Shown: in pieces, positions 14,369-23,528 of the stretch | Numbering within the stretch: position 1 is the stretch's first letter | Layout: the number at the start of each line of letters is the position of its first letter | Origin: an uncultured Oscillospiraceae bacterium | Lineage (GTDB): Bacteria; Bacillota; Clostridia; Oscillospirales; Oscillospiraceae | Assembly (NCBI GenBank): GCA_934623575.1 | Contig: CAKTVL010000004.1 | Coordinates: 1 to 64,000, forward strand | Length of the DNA stretch: 64,000 nucleotides | Direction: 5' to 3' | Translations under genes and position numbers: made by a program | The notes under the pieces: model-generated | Told to the model about the DNA's origin: nothing | The model's input: the letters and a program-made list of their open reading frames with translations, nothing else | Databases searched by the model: none

Positions 14369-16210
14369 TCATATCAATATCACGCCGTCCAGCGGCGGCA
14401 GCGTCAGCTGCAGTTTGCCGCCGATCGCCAGGAACTGCTGCCCGGTCACGGCGTCCTGCGCCGTGTCGCCGTCCCAGCCCAGCGCCACCGGCAGGGGAGC
14501 GCTCCCGGCGTTCAGCGCCGTCACGGTCCGCTCTGTCTCCGTGTGCCGCGCCAGCACCAGCCCTCCGCCGCTGGCGAGCAGATAGCGCAGATGGCCCCGC
14601 TGCAGGCTCTCCCGCTGCTTTCGCAGATGTCCCAGCCGCCGGAAGAAGGCTATCAGCGCTTCGTCCTCCCGGCCCCAGGGGAAGGTCCCCCGGTTCAGCG
14701 GATCCTCAAAGCCCTGCACCCCCGCCTCGTCGCCGTAGAACAGGGTAGGAGAGCCGGGAAAGCTGTAGAGCAGCATCCCGGCCAGACGCAGCTTTGCCAT
14801 GCCCCGGCGCAGCTCGGCAGGGGAGAGGCGGTACGCCGCCCGCTCCGCCTTGCTCTCCGGCGTCCGCTCCGCGCCCAGCAGCGTCAATATCCGCGCCGTG
14901 TCGTGGGTGCCCAGAAAGTTCATGGCCCCGTAAAAGGCGAAGGGCGGATAGTTCTCCCGTATGGTCTCCATGCTGTCCCGGAAGCGCGCGGCGTCTCCGC
15001 CGCCCAGCCAGTCCAGCAGCGCCGTCCGGAAGGGATAGTTCATCAGTCCGTGGATCTCGCGCCCCAGTAGGTACTTCCGCCGCTGGGAGTAGGCGATCTT
15101 GTTGCTGCCGTCCTCCCAGACCTCGCCCAGCAGATACGCCCCCGGCTTCTCCGCGTCCATGGCCGCCCGGATGCCCTCGATAAAGTCCCCCGGCAGCTCG
15201 TCCGCCACGTCCAGCCGCCAGCCGTCCGCGCCGCAGCGCAGCCAGTGCCGCACCACGCCGTCCTCTCCGCCGAAGATGAACTCCCGATAGTCCGGGTGCT
15301 CCTCGTCGACGGCGGGCAGCGTTTTCACGCCCCACCACGCGTCGTACTCTGACGGCCACGGGTGAAAGCTGTACCAGCCGTAATACATGGACTCCCGGCT
15401 CTGGGCCGCGCCCACCTCCGGATAGTACCCCTCCGCGTTGAAATACCGGCTGTTGCTGCCGGTGTGGTTGAACACGCCGTCCAGTATCACCCGCATCCCC
15501 CGCGCGTGCGCCGCGCCGCACAGCGCCCGGAAGTCCTCCTCCGTGCCCAGCAGCGGGTCGATGGAGCGATAGTCCGCCGTGTCGTACCGGTGGTTGCTGG
15601 CCGCCTCGAAAATGGGGTTCAGATACAGCGTGGTCACGCCCAGCCCCTCCAGATAGTCCAGCTTCTCCGTGATGCCCTGCAGCGACCCGCCGAAAAAGTC
15701 CCGGTTGGTGATCTGCCCCTTCTCGTCCGGCAGATACACCGGCTGCTCATCCCAGTCCTGGTGCAGCCACCGCCGCCCCACCATGTGGGACACCTCCGGC
15801 ATGGCCACCCGGCGGAACCGGTCGGGAAAGATCTGGTACGTCACGCCCTGGCCGAACCAGTCCGGGGCAGGGGAGGGGGCGTACACCGTCAGCTGCCAGC
15901 GCTGGGCATTCTCCGGCGCGTCCTGCACGCCGTTTTTGCCGTACCACACGCACCGGCCCTCCACATCCGTCAGCCGGAAGCAGTACCAGCACAGCTCGCC
16001 CTCCGCCGGCGCGGTGTACGCCCCGGCAAAGCCGTTCTCCGCCGGCGGCAGGGCGCACACGTCCTCCGCGCCTGCGAACTCCCGCTGCACCAGCAGCTCG
16101 CAGCCGTAATAGTTATCGTCCTCCAGCGCAAAGCACACCGCCGTGCCGCATTCCACCGCGCCGAAGGGCGCCTTGTACCGCTGGTCTCTTGAATCGAAAT
16201 AAGGTCCCAT
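14369..16210 (-). CDS. Glycoside hydrolase family 13 (alpha-amylase/neopullulanase-like)
   Basis: A 613-residue cytosolic enzyme with no signal peptide. An N-terminal CBM34/early-set-type domain (1-120) is followed by the GH13 barrel from VTYQIFPDRF. Conserved regions are DGVFNHTG (region I), GWRLDVADEL with the catalytic Asp (II), GEVWED with the acid/base Glu (III), and FLGTHDTARI (IV). A C-terminal beta domain ends the chain. This arrangement matches neopullulanase/cyclomaltodextrinase-type enzymes acting on imported maltodextrins; the exact bond specificity is inferred. Start 16210 follows AAGAGGAATAT. It lies 27 bp after the PBP2 gene and may be read through from it. Confidence 0.9.
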   Translation of the reverse strand: MGPYFDSRDQRYKAPFGAVECGTAVCFALEDDNYYGCELLVQREFAGAEDVCALPPAENGFAGAYTAPAEGELCWYCFRLTDVEGRCVWYGKNGVQDAPENAQRWQLTVYAPSPAPDWFGQGVTYQIFPDRFRRVAMPEVSHMVGRRWLHQDWDEQPVYLPDEKGQITNRDFFGGSLQGITEKLDYLEGLGVTTLYLNPIFEAASNHRYDTADYRSIDPLLGTEEDFRALCGAAHARGMRVILDGVFNHTGSNSRYFNAEGYYPEVGAAQSRESMYYGWYSFHPWPSEYDAWWGVKTLPAVDEEHPDYREFIFGGEDGVVRHWLRCGADGWRLDVADELPGDFIEGIRAAMDAEKPGAYLLGEVWEDGSNKIAYSQRRKYLLGREIHGLMNYPFRTALLDWLGGGDAARFRDSMETIRENYPPFAFYGAMNFLGTHDTARILTLLGAERTPESKAERAAYRLSPAELRRGMAKLRLAGMLLYSFPGSPTLFYGDEAGVQGFEDPLNRGTFPWGREDEALIAFFRRLGHLRKQRESLQRGHLRYLLASGGGLVLARHTETERTVTALNAGSAPLPVALGWDGDTAQDAVTGQQFLAIGGKLQLTLPPLDGVILI

Positions 16211-16237
16211 ATATTCCTCTTGCGTGCTCTCTTTGTC

Positions 16238-18268
16238 TTACCGCAGCAGCGTGTCCTCGCCCACCGCGGCGTCGGTGCCGCCCCGGGTGAACCAGGCGTT
16301 GATGATGTCCACCGCCGCGTTGGCCAGCAGGCTGCCGCTGCCGCCCTTCTCCACCACGATGGCGATGGCGATCTCCGGATCGTCATAGGGCGCGTAGGCC
16401 ACGAAGGTGCCGTTGGCGATGTCCGTGCCCACCTGGGCCGAGCCGGTCTTGGCGCCGGCCTCCACCACGCAGCGGGAGAAGGCGCCGGCCAGTGAATCGT
16501 GGGTCAGGTCGTGCATGCCCTTGGTCACCGCCGCCATGGTGCTGTCGGAGATGTTCAGGTCGTTCAGCGGACCCTTGCCATATACGTCGATGATTCGCGA
16601 ATTATCATAAGATTTCACGTTTTTCAGCAGATGCGCCTCGTAATGCTCGCCGCCGGACACCAGCGTGGCCACATAGTTGGCCAGCTGGATGGGTGTGAAC
16701 AGGTTGTAGGACTGCCCGATGGCTGCCGTGATGGTCTGGCCGTCGGTCCACTCCCGGTCGTGGGCCTCCGCCCACTCCGGCGAGGCCAGCGCGCCGCTGA
16801 CGTCCCCGGTCTCGATGCCCGTGGACTGCCCCAGACCGAAGGCCGAGGCGTATTCGTCCAGCTTGGCGATGCCCGTCAGCCGTCCCACCTCATAGAAGAA
16901 GTAGTTGCAGGAGTCCACGATGGCCTGGCTGACGTTGATGCGCCCGTGGGTGGTGTGGGCCTGCCGCCAGATCCAGCACATGGGCTGGGGGTCGCGGTAG
17001 TAGGTGTAGATACCCTTGTCCTCGATGATGGTGCTGGGGGTGATGATGCCCTCCTCCAGCGCCGCCACCGAGGTACACAGCTTGAAGGTGGAGCCGGGGG
17101 CGTATACGCCCTGGGTGGCCCGGTTGAACATGGGCAGCCGCTCGTCGGCCAGCAGCTCCTCATAATCCTGGTTGAACGTCTCCAGGTCATAGGTGGGATA
17201 GCTGGCGCAGGCCAGAATCTCGCCGGTGCCCACCCCGATGACCACCGCCGCGCCGCCGCGCTCGTTGCTGTCCTTGTCGATCATGCCCTGTATGGTCTCG
17301 GCCAGCGTGTCCTCCACCACCTGCTGCAGGTCGATGTCGATGGTCAGCGCCACGGTGCCGCCGGGCTGCGGCTCCCGGGTGTACAGCTCGCCGGTGATCT
17401 TGCCGTTTTCGTCGGTGGTGATCAGCCGCTTGCCGTCCTTGCCGTGGAGGTATTCCTCAAAGGCCTTCTCCACGCCGTCCTTGCCCACCAGGTCGTTCAT
17501 GCTGTACCCCTTGTCGGCGTACCCCACATACCCGGTGCTCTCGTCGCTGCGCCACTCCTCCTGCCAGATGGCGCCCACCGTGCCCAGGATGTGGGCCGCC
17601 AGCTTGGTGTCGTATACCCGCGCCGCCGCTGTCTTGATGGTCACGCCCTGGTACTTTCCGTCGGTAATGCGCCCCAGCAGCTCCGTGGACACGTCCTCGG
17701 CAAAGGTATAGCTGCTGCGCCCGTCCAGCTCATACCGCACGCCGGCGATCAGCCGGGCCTGTGCGGTGGTATAGCTGCTGTCGATGCCGTACAGCGTCCG
17801 CATGGCCTCCAGCAGCGCCTCGCTGTCGCCATCCGTGGGCAGCTTGTTGTCCTTCAGATACTCCCGGAATGTCTCGCCGGTGCTCTTGGTGGTCAGCCGG
17901 GGCGAATTGCCGGTGGTCATGGGCAGCGTGTCGTTCCACGCCACGCCCTGCTCCTGACACAGCGCGATCAGCCGCCAGATGGCGTCGTTCAGCGCCGCGT
18001 CGTCCTTGCCGAAGCCGCTCTTGTCCACCACCAGCGTATAGGCCAGCCGGTTGCTGACCAGCACCTTGCCGTTCCGGTCGGTGATGATGCCCCGCGAGGC
18101 CGTCACCGTCTCGCTGGCGGTGTTGCTGCTGATGGAGCGTGCCCGGTTCTCCGTGCCATTCACCACCTGCGCGTTGTACAGCACCGCCAGAAACAGCACC
18201 AGAAACGCGCCGAAAAACCCCAGCAGCACATACACCCGCCGCCGGGAGGGATGAGGATTCTTCATCAT
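16238..18268 (-). CDS. mrdA: Penicillin-binding protein 2 (class B, elongation transpeptidase)
   Basis: Cross-links peptidoglycan during cell elongation. The 676 residues have an N-terminal membrane anchor (12-33, VYVLLGFFGAFLVLFLAVLY), a dimerisation/pedestal domain starting at ASRGIITDRNG, and the transpeptidase domain with YAPGSTFKL (active Ser near residue 393), SCN (near 451) and KTGSAQ (near 606). The start at 18268 follows AGGAGG with nine-base spacing. It is 13 bp after mreD in the mreCD-mrdA order typical of the elongasome. A large insertion between the pedestal and the catalytic domain is usual for Firmicutes PBP2. Confidence 0.93.
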   Translation of the reverse strand: MMKNPHPSRRRVYVLLGFFGAFLVLFLAVLYNAQVVNGTENRARSISSNTASETVTASRGIITDRNGKVLVSNRLAYTLVVDKSGFGKDDAALNDAIWRLIALCQEQGVAWNDTLPMTTGNSPRLTTKSTGETFREYLKDNKLPTDGDSEALLEAMRTLYGIDSSYTTAQARLIAGVRYELDGRSSYTFAEDVSTELLGRITDGKYQGVTIKTAAARVYDTKLAAHILGTVGAIWQEEWRSDESTGYVGYADKGYSMNDLVGKDGVEKAFEEYLHGKDGKRLITTDENGKITGELYTREPQPGGTVALTIDIDLQQVVEDTLAETIQGMIDKDSNERGGAAVVIGVGTGEILACASYPTYDLETFNQDYEELLADERLPMFNRATQGVYAPGSTFKLCTSVAALEEGIITPSTIIEDKGIYTYYRDPQPMCWIWRQAHTTHGRINVSQAIVDSCNYFFYEVGRLTGIAKLDEYASAFGLGQSTGIETGDVSGALASPEWAEAHDREWTDGQTITAAIGQSYNLFTPIQLANYVATLVSGGEHYEAHLLKNVKSYDNSRIIDVYGKGPLNDLNISDSTMAAVTKGMHDLTHDSLAGAFSRCVVEAGAKTGSAQVGTDIANGTFVAYAPYDDPEIAIAIVVEKGGSGSLLANAAVDIINAWFTRGGTDAAVGEDTLLR

Positions 18269-18281
18269 AGCCTTGGCCCTC

Positions 18282-18791
18282 CTATTCGCTCAGCGTCCGC
18301 CGCTGCACCCACCGGAACAGCGGGTGCGCCGCCGCCGCGAAGGGCAGGGACACCAGCGCCTCCCGGCCCAGCAGCAGCGCCGCCGCTTCCAGCGGCGTAC
18401 TGCCCTGTCCGGCCAGCACCGCGATATGCAGCAGCCCGCCGATCAGCGTGCACACCGCCGTCACCGCCACGGAGCACACCACGCCCGCCATGATCACCTG
18501 CCCGCTCAGCAGCCAGGCCGCGCCTGCGCCCAGCAGGAACGTCAGCGCATAAAAGCACGGCAGCCCCGCCACCGGCCACAGCAGGTCGCACACGATGCCG
18601 AAAAACACCGCGTAGATCACCGCCTGCTCGCTGCGCTCCAGCGTGGCGGGTATCACCGCGATGGCCGGCAGCAGGAACGGATGCACGCCCCACACACGCA
18701 GGTGCACCAGCACCAGCCCCTGCACCAGCAGCAGCGCCAGCGCGCACAGGCAATAGAATATCCACTTCAGCACCGTGGCCCGTCGCGTCAT
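18282..18791 (-). CDS. mreD: Rod-shape-determining protein MreD
   Basis: Polytopic membrane protein of the elongasome (169 aa) that links MreC and MreB to cell-wall synthesis. It has five hydrophobic segments, including WIFYCLCALALLLVQGLVLV near the N-terminus and the conserved FFGIVCDLLW stretch around residue 65. Position between mreC and the PBP2 gene supports the call. The spacing to mreC is 12 bp. Confidence 0.9.
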   Translation of the reverse strand: MTRRATVLKWIFYCLCALALLLVQGLVLVHLRVWGVHPFLLPAIAVIPATLERSEQAVIYAVFFGIVCDLLWPVAGLPCFYALTFLLGAGAAWLLSGQVIMAGVVCSVAVTAVCTLIGGLLHIAVLAGQGSTPLEAAALLLGREALVSLPFAAAAHPLFRWVQRRTLSE

Positions 18792-18803
18792 CTCTGTCCT
18801 CCG

Positions 18804-19643
18804 TCACTCGATCACGTCAAATTCCGTGATGATAAACATCTCCCGTATTCCGTCCACATCGCACCTGGGCGTCAGCACCGCGTACCGGGCCAGGCCGCCG
18901 TCGTCGGTCTGCACCGCGTCCACCGTGCCGATCACCAGCCCGGAGGGATAGTACCCGCCCAGACCCGAGGTGACGATCACGTCGCCCTTGATCAGGCTGG
19001 CGTCGTCGCTGAGATATTGCAGCTTCAGCTTTCCCTCGGCCATCAGCTCCAGGTCGCCGCCGGCCACCGCCGTCTCCCCGGTGCGGAACACCCGCGCGCC
19101 GAACTGCGACTCCGTGTCCAGCACCGTGGACAGCCTGCACCAGTTCAGCCCCACGTCGGTGACCACGCCCACCAGATTCCCGGCGCTGTCGACCGCGCAG
19201 TCCCCCTGTGCCACGCCGTGCTGCGTGCCCCGATCCAGCACCATCGTGCTGGCCCAGTTGGACACGTCCGTCTGCGTCACATGGGCTGTCTCAAAGGTCA
19301 GGTCGCTGCGCTGCTGCCGCAGTCCCAGCAGCTGCCGCAGCTGCCGGTTCTCCTCTGCCGCCGGCTCCGCCTGCCGCAGCTGCTGCTCCAGATCCGCGAT
19401 CTGCTGCCGCAGCTCCTCGTTCTCCTGCTGCAGTGTCTCCACGCTCTCGAACCGGTCGCCGATGTCGCCGACCCACCCCGCCACGGCGGAGCCCGCCGCC
19501 CGGAAGGGCGACGCGATCACGCCCAGGGCGTTGTGCAGCAGCCCCGTCCCGGAGCTCAGCGCCGACACGATGCACAGCGCCACCGCGATGGTGGCCGCCG
19601 CGGCCAGCAGCCATATTCCCGTTTTCGTAAAAAATCGCTTCAT
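18804..19643 (-). CDS. mreC: Rod-shape-determining protein MreC
   Basis: Extracytoplasmic scaffold of the elongasome, 279 residues. It has an N-terminal membrane helix (about 8-28), a coiled coil (60-105) rich in Q and E, and the paired beta-barrel domain with VVTDVGLNWCRLSTVLD and KGDVIVTSGLGGYYPSGL. I place the start at ATG 19643, preceded by GTGGAG at a good distance; a GTG at 19655 that would add four residues overlaps that ribosome site. Upstream lie two compact palindromes separating it from maf. Confidence 0.92.
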   Translation of the reverse strand: MKRFFTKTGIWLLAAAATIAVALCIVSALSSGTGLLHNALGVIASPFRAAGSAVAGWVGDIGDRFESVETLQQENEELRQQIADLEQQLRQAEPAAEENRQLRQLLGLRQQRSDLTFETAHVTQTDVSNWASTMVLDRGTQHGVAQGDCAVDSAGNLVGVVTDVGLNWCRLSTVLDTESQFGARVFRTGETAVAGGDLELMAEGKLKLQYLSDDASLIKGDVIVTSGLGGYYPSGLVIGTVDAVQTDDGGLARYAVLTPRCDVDGIREMFIITEFDVIE

Positions 19644-19681
19644 AGCATACTCCACTTGCGCCTTCCCCCTGCGGGGAGGGT

Positions 19682-19700
19682 GTCACGGCAGCGCCGTGAC
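19682..19700. repeat. Compact palindromes between maf and mreC
   Basis: GTCACGGC-AGC-GCCGTGAC (19682-19700) is a perfect 8-bp-arm hairpin; a second CCTTCCCCCTGCGGGGAGG hairpin lies just beside it (19661-19680). Neither is followed by a U-run in the operon direction. They may be an mRNA processing or stability element, or a dispersed repeat. Confidence 0.4.
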
Positions 19701-19705
19701 GGATG

Positions 19706-20278
19706 TTATCCCAACAGTTTTATGCCGAACTGGCCCAGCATCTCCGCCAGCAGCACCACCGGCAGCCCCATGACGTTGAAGAAATCCCCGTCGATGCGCT
19801 CCACCAGCAGCGCCCCCTGGCCCTGCACGCCATAGGCCCCCGCCTTGTCCATGGGCTCGCCCCCGGCGATATACGCCCGCAGCTCCGCCTCCGTGGCCGG
19901 CCGGAAATACACGTCCGTGCGCTGGGCGCGGGTCAGGGCTCGTTCCCCCTGCCGCACCGTCACCCCGGTGCACACCGTGTGCCGCCGCCCCTGCAGGGCC
20001 GTCAGCATCCGCAGGGCCTCCGCCTCGTCGGCGGGCTTGCCCAGCTTTTTCTCGTCCAAAAACACCATGGTGTCCGCCGTGATGACGATCTCGTCCTCTG
20101 CTGACGCCACCGCCTGCGACTTCTCCCGCGAGATGTAGCACACCGTCTCCTCCGGCGTCAGTCCCGCCGGAAAATACTCCTCCACCTCCGGCACCCGGAT
20201 GGTGAAGTCGTCGATGCCCATCCGGTGCAGCAGCTCCTGCCGCCGGGGCGACCCGGAGGCCAATACGATCCTCGCCAT
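19706..20278 (-). CDS. maf: Maf family nucleotide pyrophosphatase
   Basis: House-cleaning pyrophosphatase acting on dTTP/UTP or modified nucleotides, historically linked to septum formation. The 190 residues begin MARIVLASGSPRRQELL, the signature loop. Further blocks are SREKSQAV, ITADTMVFLDEKKLGKP, and EPMDKAGAYGVQG. The start at 20278 is fixed by this motif. It follows dut by 5 bp, so two nucleotide-cleaning enzymes are coupled, ahead of mreCD. Confidence 0.95.
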   Translation of the reverse strand: MARIVLASGSPRRQELLHRMGIDDFTIRVPEVEEYFPAGLTPEETVCYISREKSQAVASAEDEIVITADTMVFLDEKKLGKPADEAEALRMLTALQGRRHTVCTGVTVRQGERALTRAQRTDVYFRPATEAELRAYIAGGEPMDKAGAYGVQGQGALLVERIDGDFFNVMGLPVVLLAEMLGQFGIKLLG

Positions 20279-20283
20279 GGCCG

Positions 20284-20733
20284 TCACCTGCCTGTGGAGC
20301 CGAAGCCGCCGGCGCCCCGCGCCGTCTCGTCCAGATCCTCCACCATCGTCACGGCCGGCTGCACCACCGGCACCACCATCAGCTGGGCGATCCGGTCCCC
20401 CGGCTGCACCGTGTACGGCTCGCTTCCCAGGTTCACCAGCCCCACGCCGATCTCGCCCCGGTAATCGCTGTCGATGACGCCCACGCCGTTGCTGAGACAC
20501 ACGCCCTTCCTGATGCCCAGCCCGCTGCGGGCGAACACCAGCGCCACATGGTCCGCCGAGGGCAGCGCGATGGCGATGCCCGTGGGCACCAGCCGCCGCT
20601 CTCCCGCCGCCAGCGTTATCGCTTCATCAATACAGGCGCACAGGTCCATGCACGCCGCCCCCGCCGTGGCGAACCGCGGCAGCGGTATCTCTGTCCCAAG
20701 CTTCTCCGATAGCGCCTTGATCTTCAGCTCCAT
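20284..20733 (-). CDS. dut: Deoxyuridine 5'-triphosphate nucleotidohydrolase
   Basis: Trimeric dUTPase hydrolysing dUTP to dUMP. In 149 residues the five family motifs are visible: AGAACMDLCA (I), ARSGLGIRKG (II), GVIDSDYRGEI (III), PGDRIAQL (IV) and ARGAGGFGSTGR (V, the mobile C-terminal arm). The length fits trimeric dUTPases. The start at 20733 follows AGGTGG. A consensus TATAAT lies about 55 bp upstream on the minus strand, though without a good -35 box. maf follows 5 bp later. Confidence 0.95.
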   Translation of the reverse strand: MELKIKALSEKLGTEIPLPRFATAGAACMDLCACIDEAITLAAGERRLVPTGIAIALPSADHVALVFARSGLGIRKGVCLSNGVGVIDSDYRGEIGVGLVNLGSEPYTVQPGDRIAQLMVVPVVQPAVTMVEDLDETARGAGGFGSTGR

Positions 20734-20906
20734 ACTACCACCTTTTTCCTCTGAAAATGAATACAAATCGTAAATTATTGCCAATATTATACCGTCTGTT
20801 TTCTGCTCCCGTCCCCGCAGACACGTCCATCCCCGTCCGCAGAGGCTTCCGGCCCCTACGATCGTCTGTCGAGCCTTTCCGCGGCGCCGAATGAGGTGCC
20901 CCGCTC

Positions 20907-22988
20907 TCACTCCACGCCCCGGTAAAACAGCCCTCTGGTGCTGTCCTCCCCGGCGCGGATGGTTCCCTCATTGTGGGCGCGCAGGATGGCCGCGCACGCC
21001 TCCGGCGTCTCCGTGGTGAACCGCAGCCGCCCGTAGGCCATGCCGCACCGGAACACCTCCGGCTTGTCCGCCAGCACCAGCGTCTTGCCGTTCTGGATCT
21101 CGCACCGGCACCCGTAGGCGCACAGCACCGGGAACTGCGCCCCGGTCCGGTCGGTAAGCACGCTGCCCGCCCCGTGGGCGCAGCCAACGCTGTTCTTTGT
21201 CACGCAGTTCTCTGTGATCATCAGCGGCAGCCGCCCGTAGACGATGCCCTCGCAGGGGATATACTTCCCCAGATCCCGTACCTGCTGCCACCGCAGCTCG
21301 AAGCTGGCCGTCACCGACGCCAGCCCCTCCTCCTGCCAGAACCGCACCGCCCGGCTGTTGTACACGTTCAGTCCGAAGTCCCCCCGCAGCGTCCTGTCCA
21401 GTCCCCGTACCACGGCCAGATGCCCCAGATTTCCGATGGCCACGGCCGTCACCTCCGGGTGCCGCTCCAGCAGCGCCCGCAGGGGCTTCTCATCCGCCGT
21501 GCGGAACACCCGCGGCAGCACCGCGCAGAGCTCCGTCTTCCCGGCACAGGCCGTCAGGTCGATCTCGTCCAGCAGTTCCGCCGGGATGTACACGATGGCC
21601 GGCTTCTCCGCCAGCAGCTCCCGGGTCAGCTGCTCTGCCCGGGCGATGGACACGGTGAATTGCAGCCGCTCCGCCCCCGCCGGTGCCTCCGGCAGCGGCG
21701 CGGCAGCCAGCTCCCGCCGCACCAGCGGCGCGCTCCGCCGCTGTGCCAGCGTGTCCAGCACCTGCCGCCGAAGCGCGTTGACGGCGCTGGCCGGTACCAT
21801 CAGTCCCTGGTCCAGCTCCACCCGGATCTGCGCCGTCGTGAACACCGTGCCGCCGGTCTTGGCCAGCCGCTGCTCCAGCTCCTCCGCCGTCACGGCGCGG
21901 TTCCGCGCCTCCTCCGGCGCGTCGCCCTGTGCCGACGCCGTGATCATGCCGTCGCCGCCGGGACAGCTGCCCTCCAGCCGTACCGGTCGGCCCCGCCGCA
22001 CCGTCAGGAGGAAGTCCACCGGTATTCTCCGGTTTTCTCTTCCGTTCTCATAGCATTCCCGGGCCTGCTCAAACAGCTCCCTGGGCTCGGGCGCTCCCTC
22101 CGGCCGCGTGCCGAACATGGCCCGGCCCTTGCGGCCCAGCCAGTACCCGTCGGTGAACCCGCTGCGGGAGAAGGCCTGCTCCAGCGCGGCGGATTCCTCC
22201 GCCGTGGGAGCGCGCTTCTCGTCCAGCAGCCGCCGGTAGATGCCCGTCACCACCGCCACGTACTCCGGCCGCTTCATCCGTCCCTCGATCTTCAGGCAGC
22301 TGACGCCCATTTTCTCCATCTCGCCCAGATACCCGGACAGATTGGCGTCCTTCAGGCTCAGGGGATACGCGCCCCGGCAGGGGCCGTTGACGCCGTAGGG
22401 CAAGCGGCACGGCTGGGCGCAGGCGCCCCGGTTGCCGCTGCGTCCGCCCACCACAGCGCTCATCTCGCACTGGCCGGAGTAGCACATGCACAGCGCCCCG
22501 TGGCCGAATACCTCGACCTCGGCGCTGCACCCGGCGCAGATCTCCCGCACCTCATCCCGGTCCAGCTCCCGGGCCAGCACCACCCGCTCCATGCCCAGCG
22601 CGGCGGCCTCCACGGCCCCGCCCAGGGTGAACAGGCTCATCTGCGTGCTGGCGTGGATGGGCAGGTCCGGCACGATCTCCTTAGCCAATGTCAGCAGTCC
22701 CCAGTCCTGCACCAGCACCGCGTCCACGCCCATGGCGCTGGCCTTCCGCAGCGCCTCCGCCGCGCCGGGCAGCTCCCGGTCGGTGACCAGCGTGTTCAGG
22801 GTCAGGAACACCCGCACCCCCCGCAGATGGCAATACGCCACCGCCGACGCGAATTCCTCGTCGGTAAAGTTCCGTGCGCTCCGCCGCGCGTTGAACGCGC
22901 CGAAGCCCATATATACTGCGTCTGCGCCGCTCTGTACCGCGGCGGTCAGCGCCTCATACCCGCCTGCGGGGGCCAGCAGCTCCATCAT
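20907..22988 (-). CDS. Peptidase U32 family protein
   Basis: A 693-residue U32-family protein (relatives include RlhA/YegQ-type RNA hydroxylation factors and collagenase-like proteins). It begins MMELLAPAGGYEALTAAVQS. The signature region EVEVFGHGALCMCYSGQC with conserved cysteines is followed by NRGACAQPCRLPYG. A C-terminal half matches the extended U32 proteins with further cysteines (CAYGCRCEIQNG). Start 22988 overlaps the zapA stop in an ATGA arrangement, which fixes it and points to coupled translation. Peptidase activity is not established for this family branch; rRNA or tRNA modification is more likely by analogy. Confidence 0.9.
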   Translation of the reverse strand: MMELLAPAGGYEALTAAVQSGADAVYMGFGAFNARRSARNFTDEEFASAVAYCHLRGVRVFLTLNTLVTDRELPGAAEALRKASAMGVDAVLVQDWGLLTLAKEIVPDLPIHASTQMSLFTLGGAVEAAALGMERVVLARELDRDEVREICAGCSAEVEVFGHGALCMCYSGQCEMSAVVGGRSGNRGACAQPCRLPYGVNGPCRGAYPLSLKDANLSGYLGEMEKMGVSCLKIEGRMKRPEYVAVVTGIYRRLLDEKRAPTAEESAALEQAFSRSGFTDGYWLGRKGRAMFGTRPEGAPEPRELFEQARECYENGRENRRIPVDFLLTVRRGRPVRLEGSCPGGDGMITASAQGDAPEEARNRAVTAEELEQRLAKTGGTVFTTAQIRVELDQGLMVPASAVNALRRQVLDTLAQRRSAPLVRRELAAAPLPEAPAGAERLQFTVSIARAEQLTRELLAEKPAIVYIPAELLDEIDLTACAGKTELCAVLPRVFRTADEKPLRALLERHPEVTAVAIGNLGHLAVVRGLDRTLRGDFGLNVYNSRAVRFWQEEGLASVTASFELRWQQVRDLGKYIPCEGIVYGRLPLMITENCVTKNSVGCAHGAGSVLTDRTGAQFPVLCAYGCRCEIQNGKTLVLADKPEVFRCGMAYGRLRFTTETPEACAAILRAHNEGTIRAGEDSTRGLFYRGVE

Positions 22989-23311
22989 CCCCGGCGATTG
23001 TTCTGGTTCTGGGCGTTCTGCAGCTTTCGGCGCAGCTCCGCCGCCTCGTTCTTGGCGCGGCCCGCCTCGTCCAGATAGGTCTTTACCTGCCGCCGCAGGT
23101 TCTCCGCGTTCTCCTGCGCCTTGGTCAGCTGGTCGGCCAGATTCACCGCCGCCAGCACCGCCGCCGCGTCGCGGCTGATGTGGGCGCTGCCCATCAGCGC
23201 CTGCATCTCCGCGTCCACCATGCCGCCGATCTTCTCCATGTAGGCGGCGTCCTCTTCCGCCACCAGAATGTACTCCGTGCCGCAAATGGTCATCGTCACC
23301 CGGTTTGCCAT
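22985..23311 (-). CDS. zapA: Cell division protein ZapA
   Basis: Z-ring-associated protein that bundles FtsZ. The 108 residues have the short N-terminal domain MANRVTMTICGTEYILVAEE and a long C-terminal coiled coil with VLAAVNLADQLTKAQENAEN. Length and layout fit ZapA. A consensus TATAAT (23396-23391, minus) drives it, with an 8-bp inverted repeat in the leader. It is coupled to the U32 gene. Confidence 0.9.
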   Translation of the reverse strand: MANRVTMTICGTEYILVAEEDAAYMEKIGGMVDAEMQALMGSAHISRDAAAVLAAVNLADQLTKAQENAENLRRQVKTYLDEAGRAKNEAAELRRKLQNAQNQNNRRG

Positions 23312-23350
23312 GCCGTTGTCCTCCTTCGTCCGTCTTGTCCTATGTGCGCT

Positions 23351-23373
23351 GTATACCCGCCATTTGGGTATAC
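23351..23373. promoter_or_regulatory. Inverted repeat in the zapA leader
   Basis: GTATACCC-N7-GGGTATAC, perfect 8-bp arms, lies about 10 bp downstream of the expected zapA transcription start and 40 bp before its ATG. It could be an operator for a dimeric repressor or an RNA hairpin. Confidence 0.4.
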
Positions 23374-23390
23374 ATACCTATTCATCATCC

Positions 23391-23396
23391 ATTATA
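23391..23396 (-). promoter_or_regulatory. -10 box of the zapA promoter
   Basis: Perfect TATAAT on the minus strand in GTGGTATAATGG; no clear -35 box is present, so it may rely on other contacts or an activator. Confidence 0.5.
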
Positions 23397-23467
23397 CCAC
23401 AAAACCCGCCGGAGAAAAGCCTATTTTGCCGAAACCCGGAAATTTGTAAAAAGTTGTCCCCGCCCGC

Positions 23468-23496
23468 TTTACGCCGCCGGACTTTTCATGTAAAAT
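23468..23496 (+). promoter_or_regulatory. Probable promoter of the dnaD-dnaC-like operon
   Basis: TTTACG (23468-23473), 17-bp spacer, TAAAAT (23491-23496), then a GGGAGG ribosome site and ATG at 23529. Confidence 0.55.
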
Positions 23497-23528
23497 AGGG
23501 GGAACGACTCGGAAGGGAGGCCATCGCC

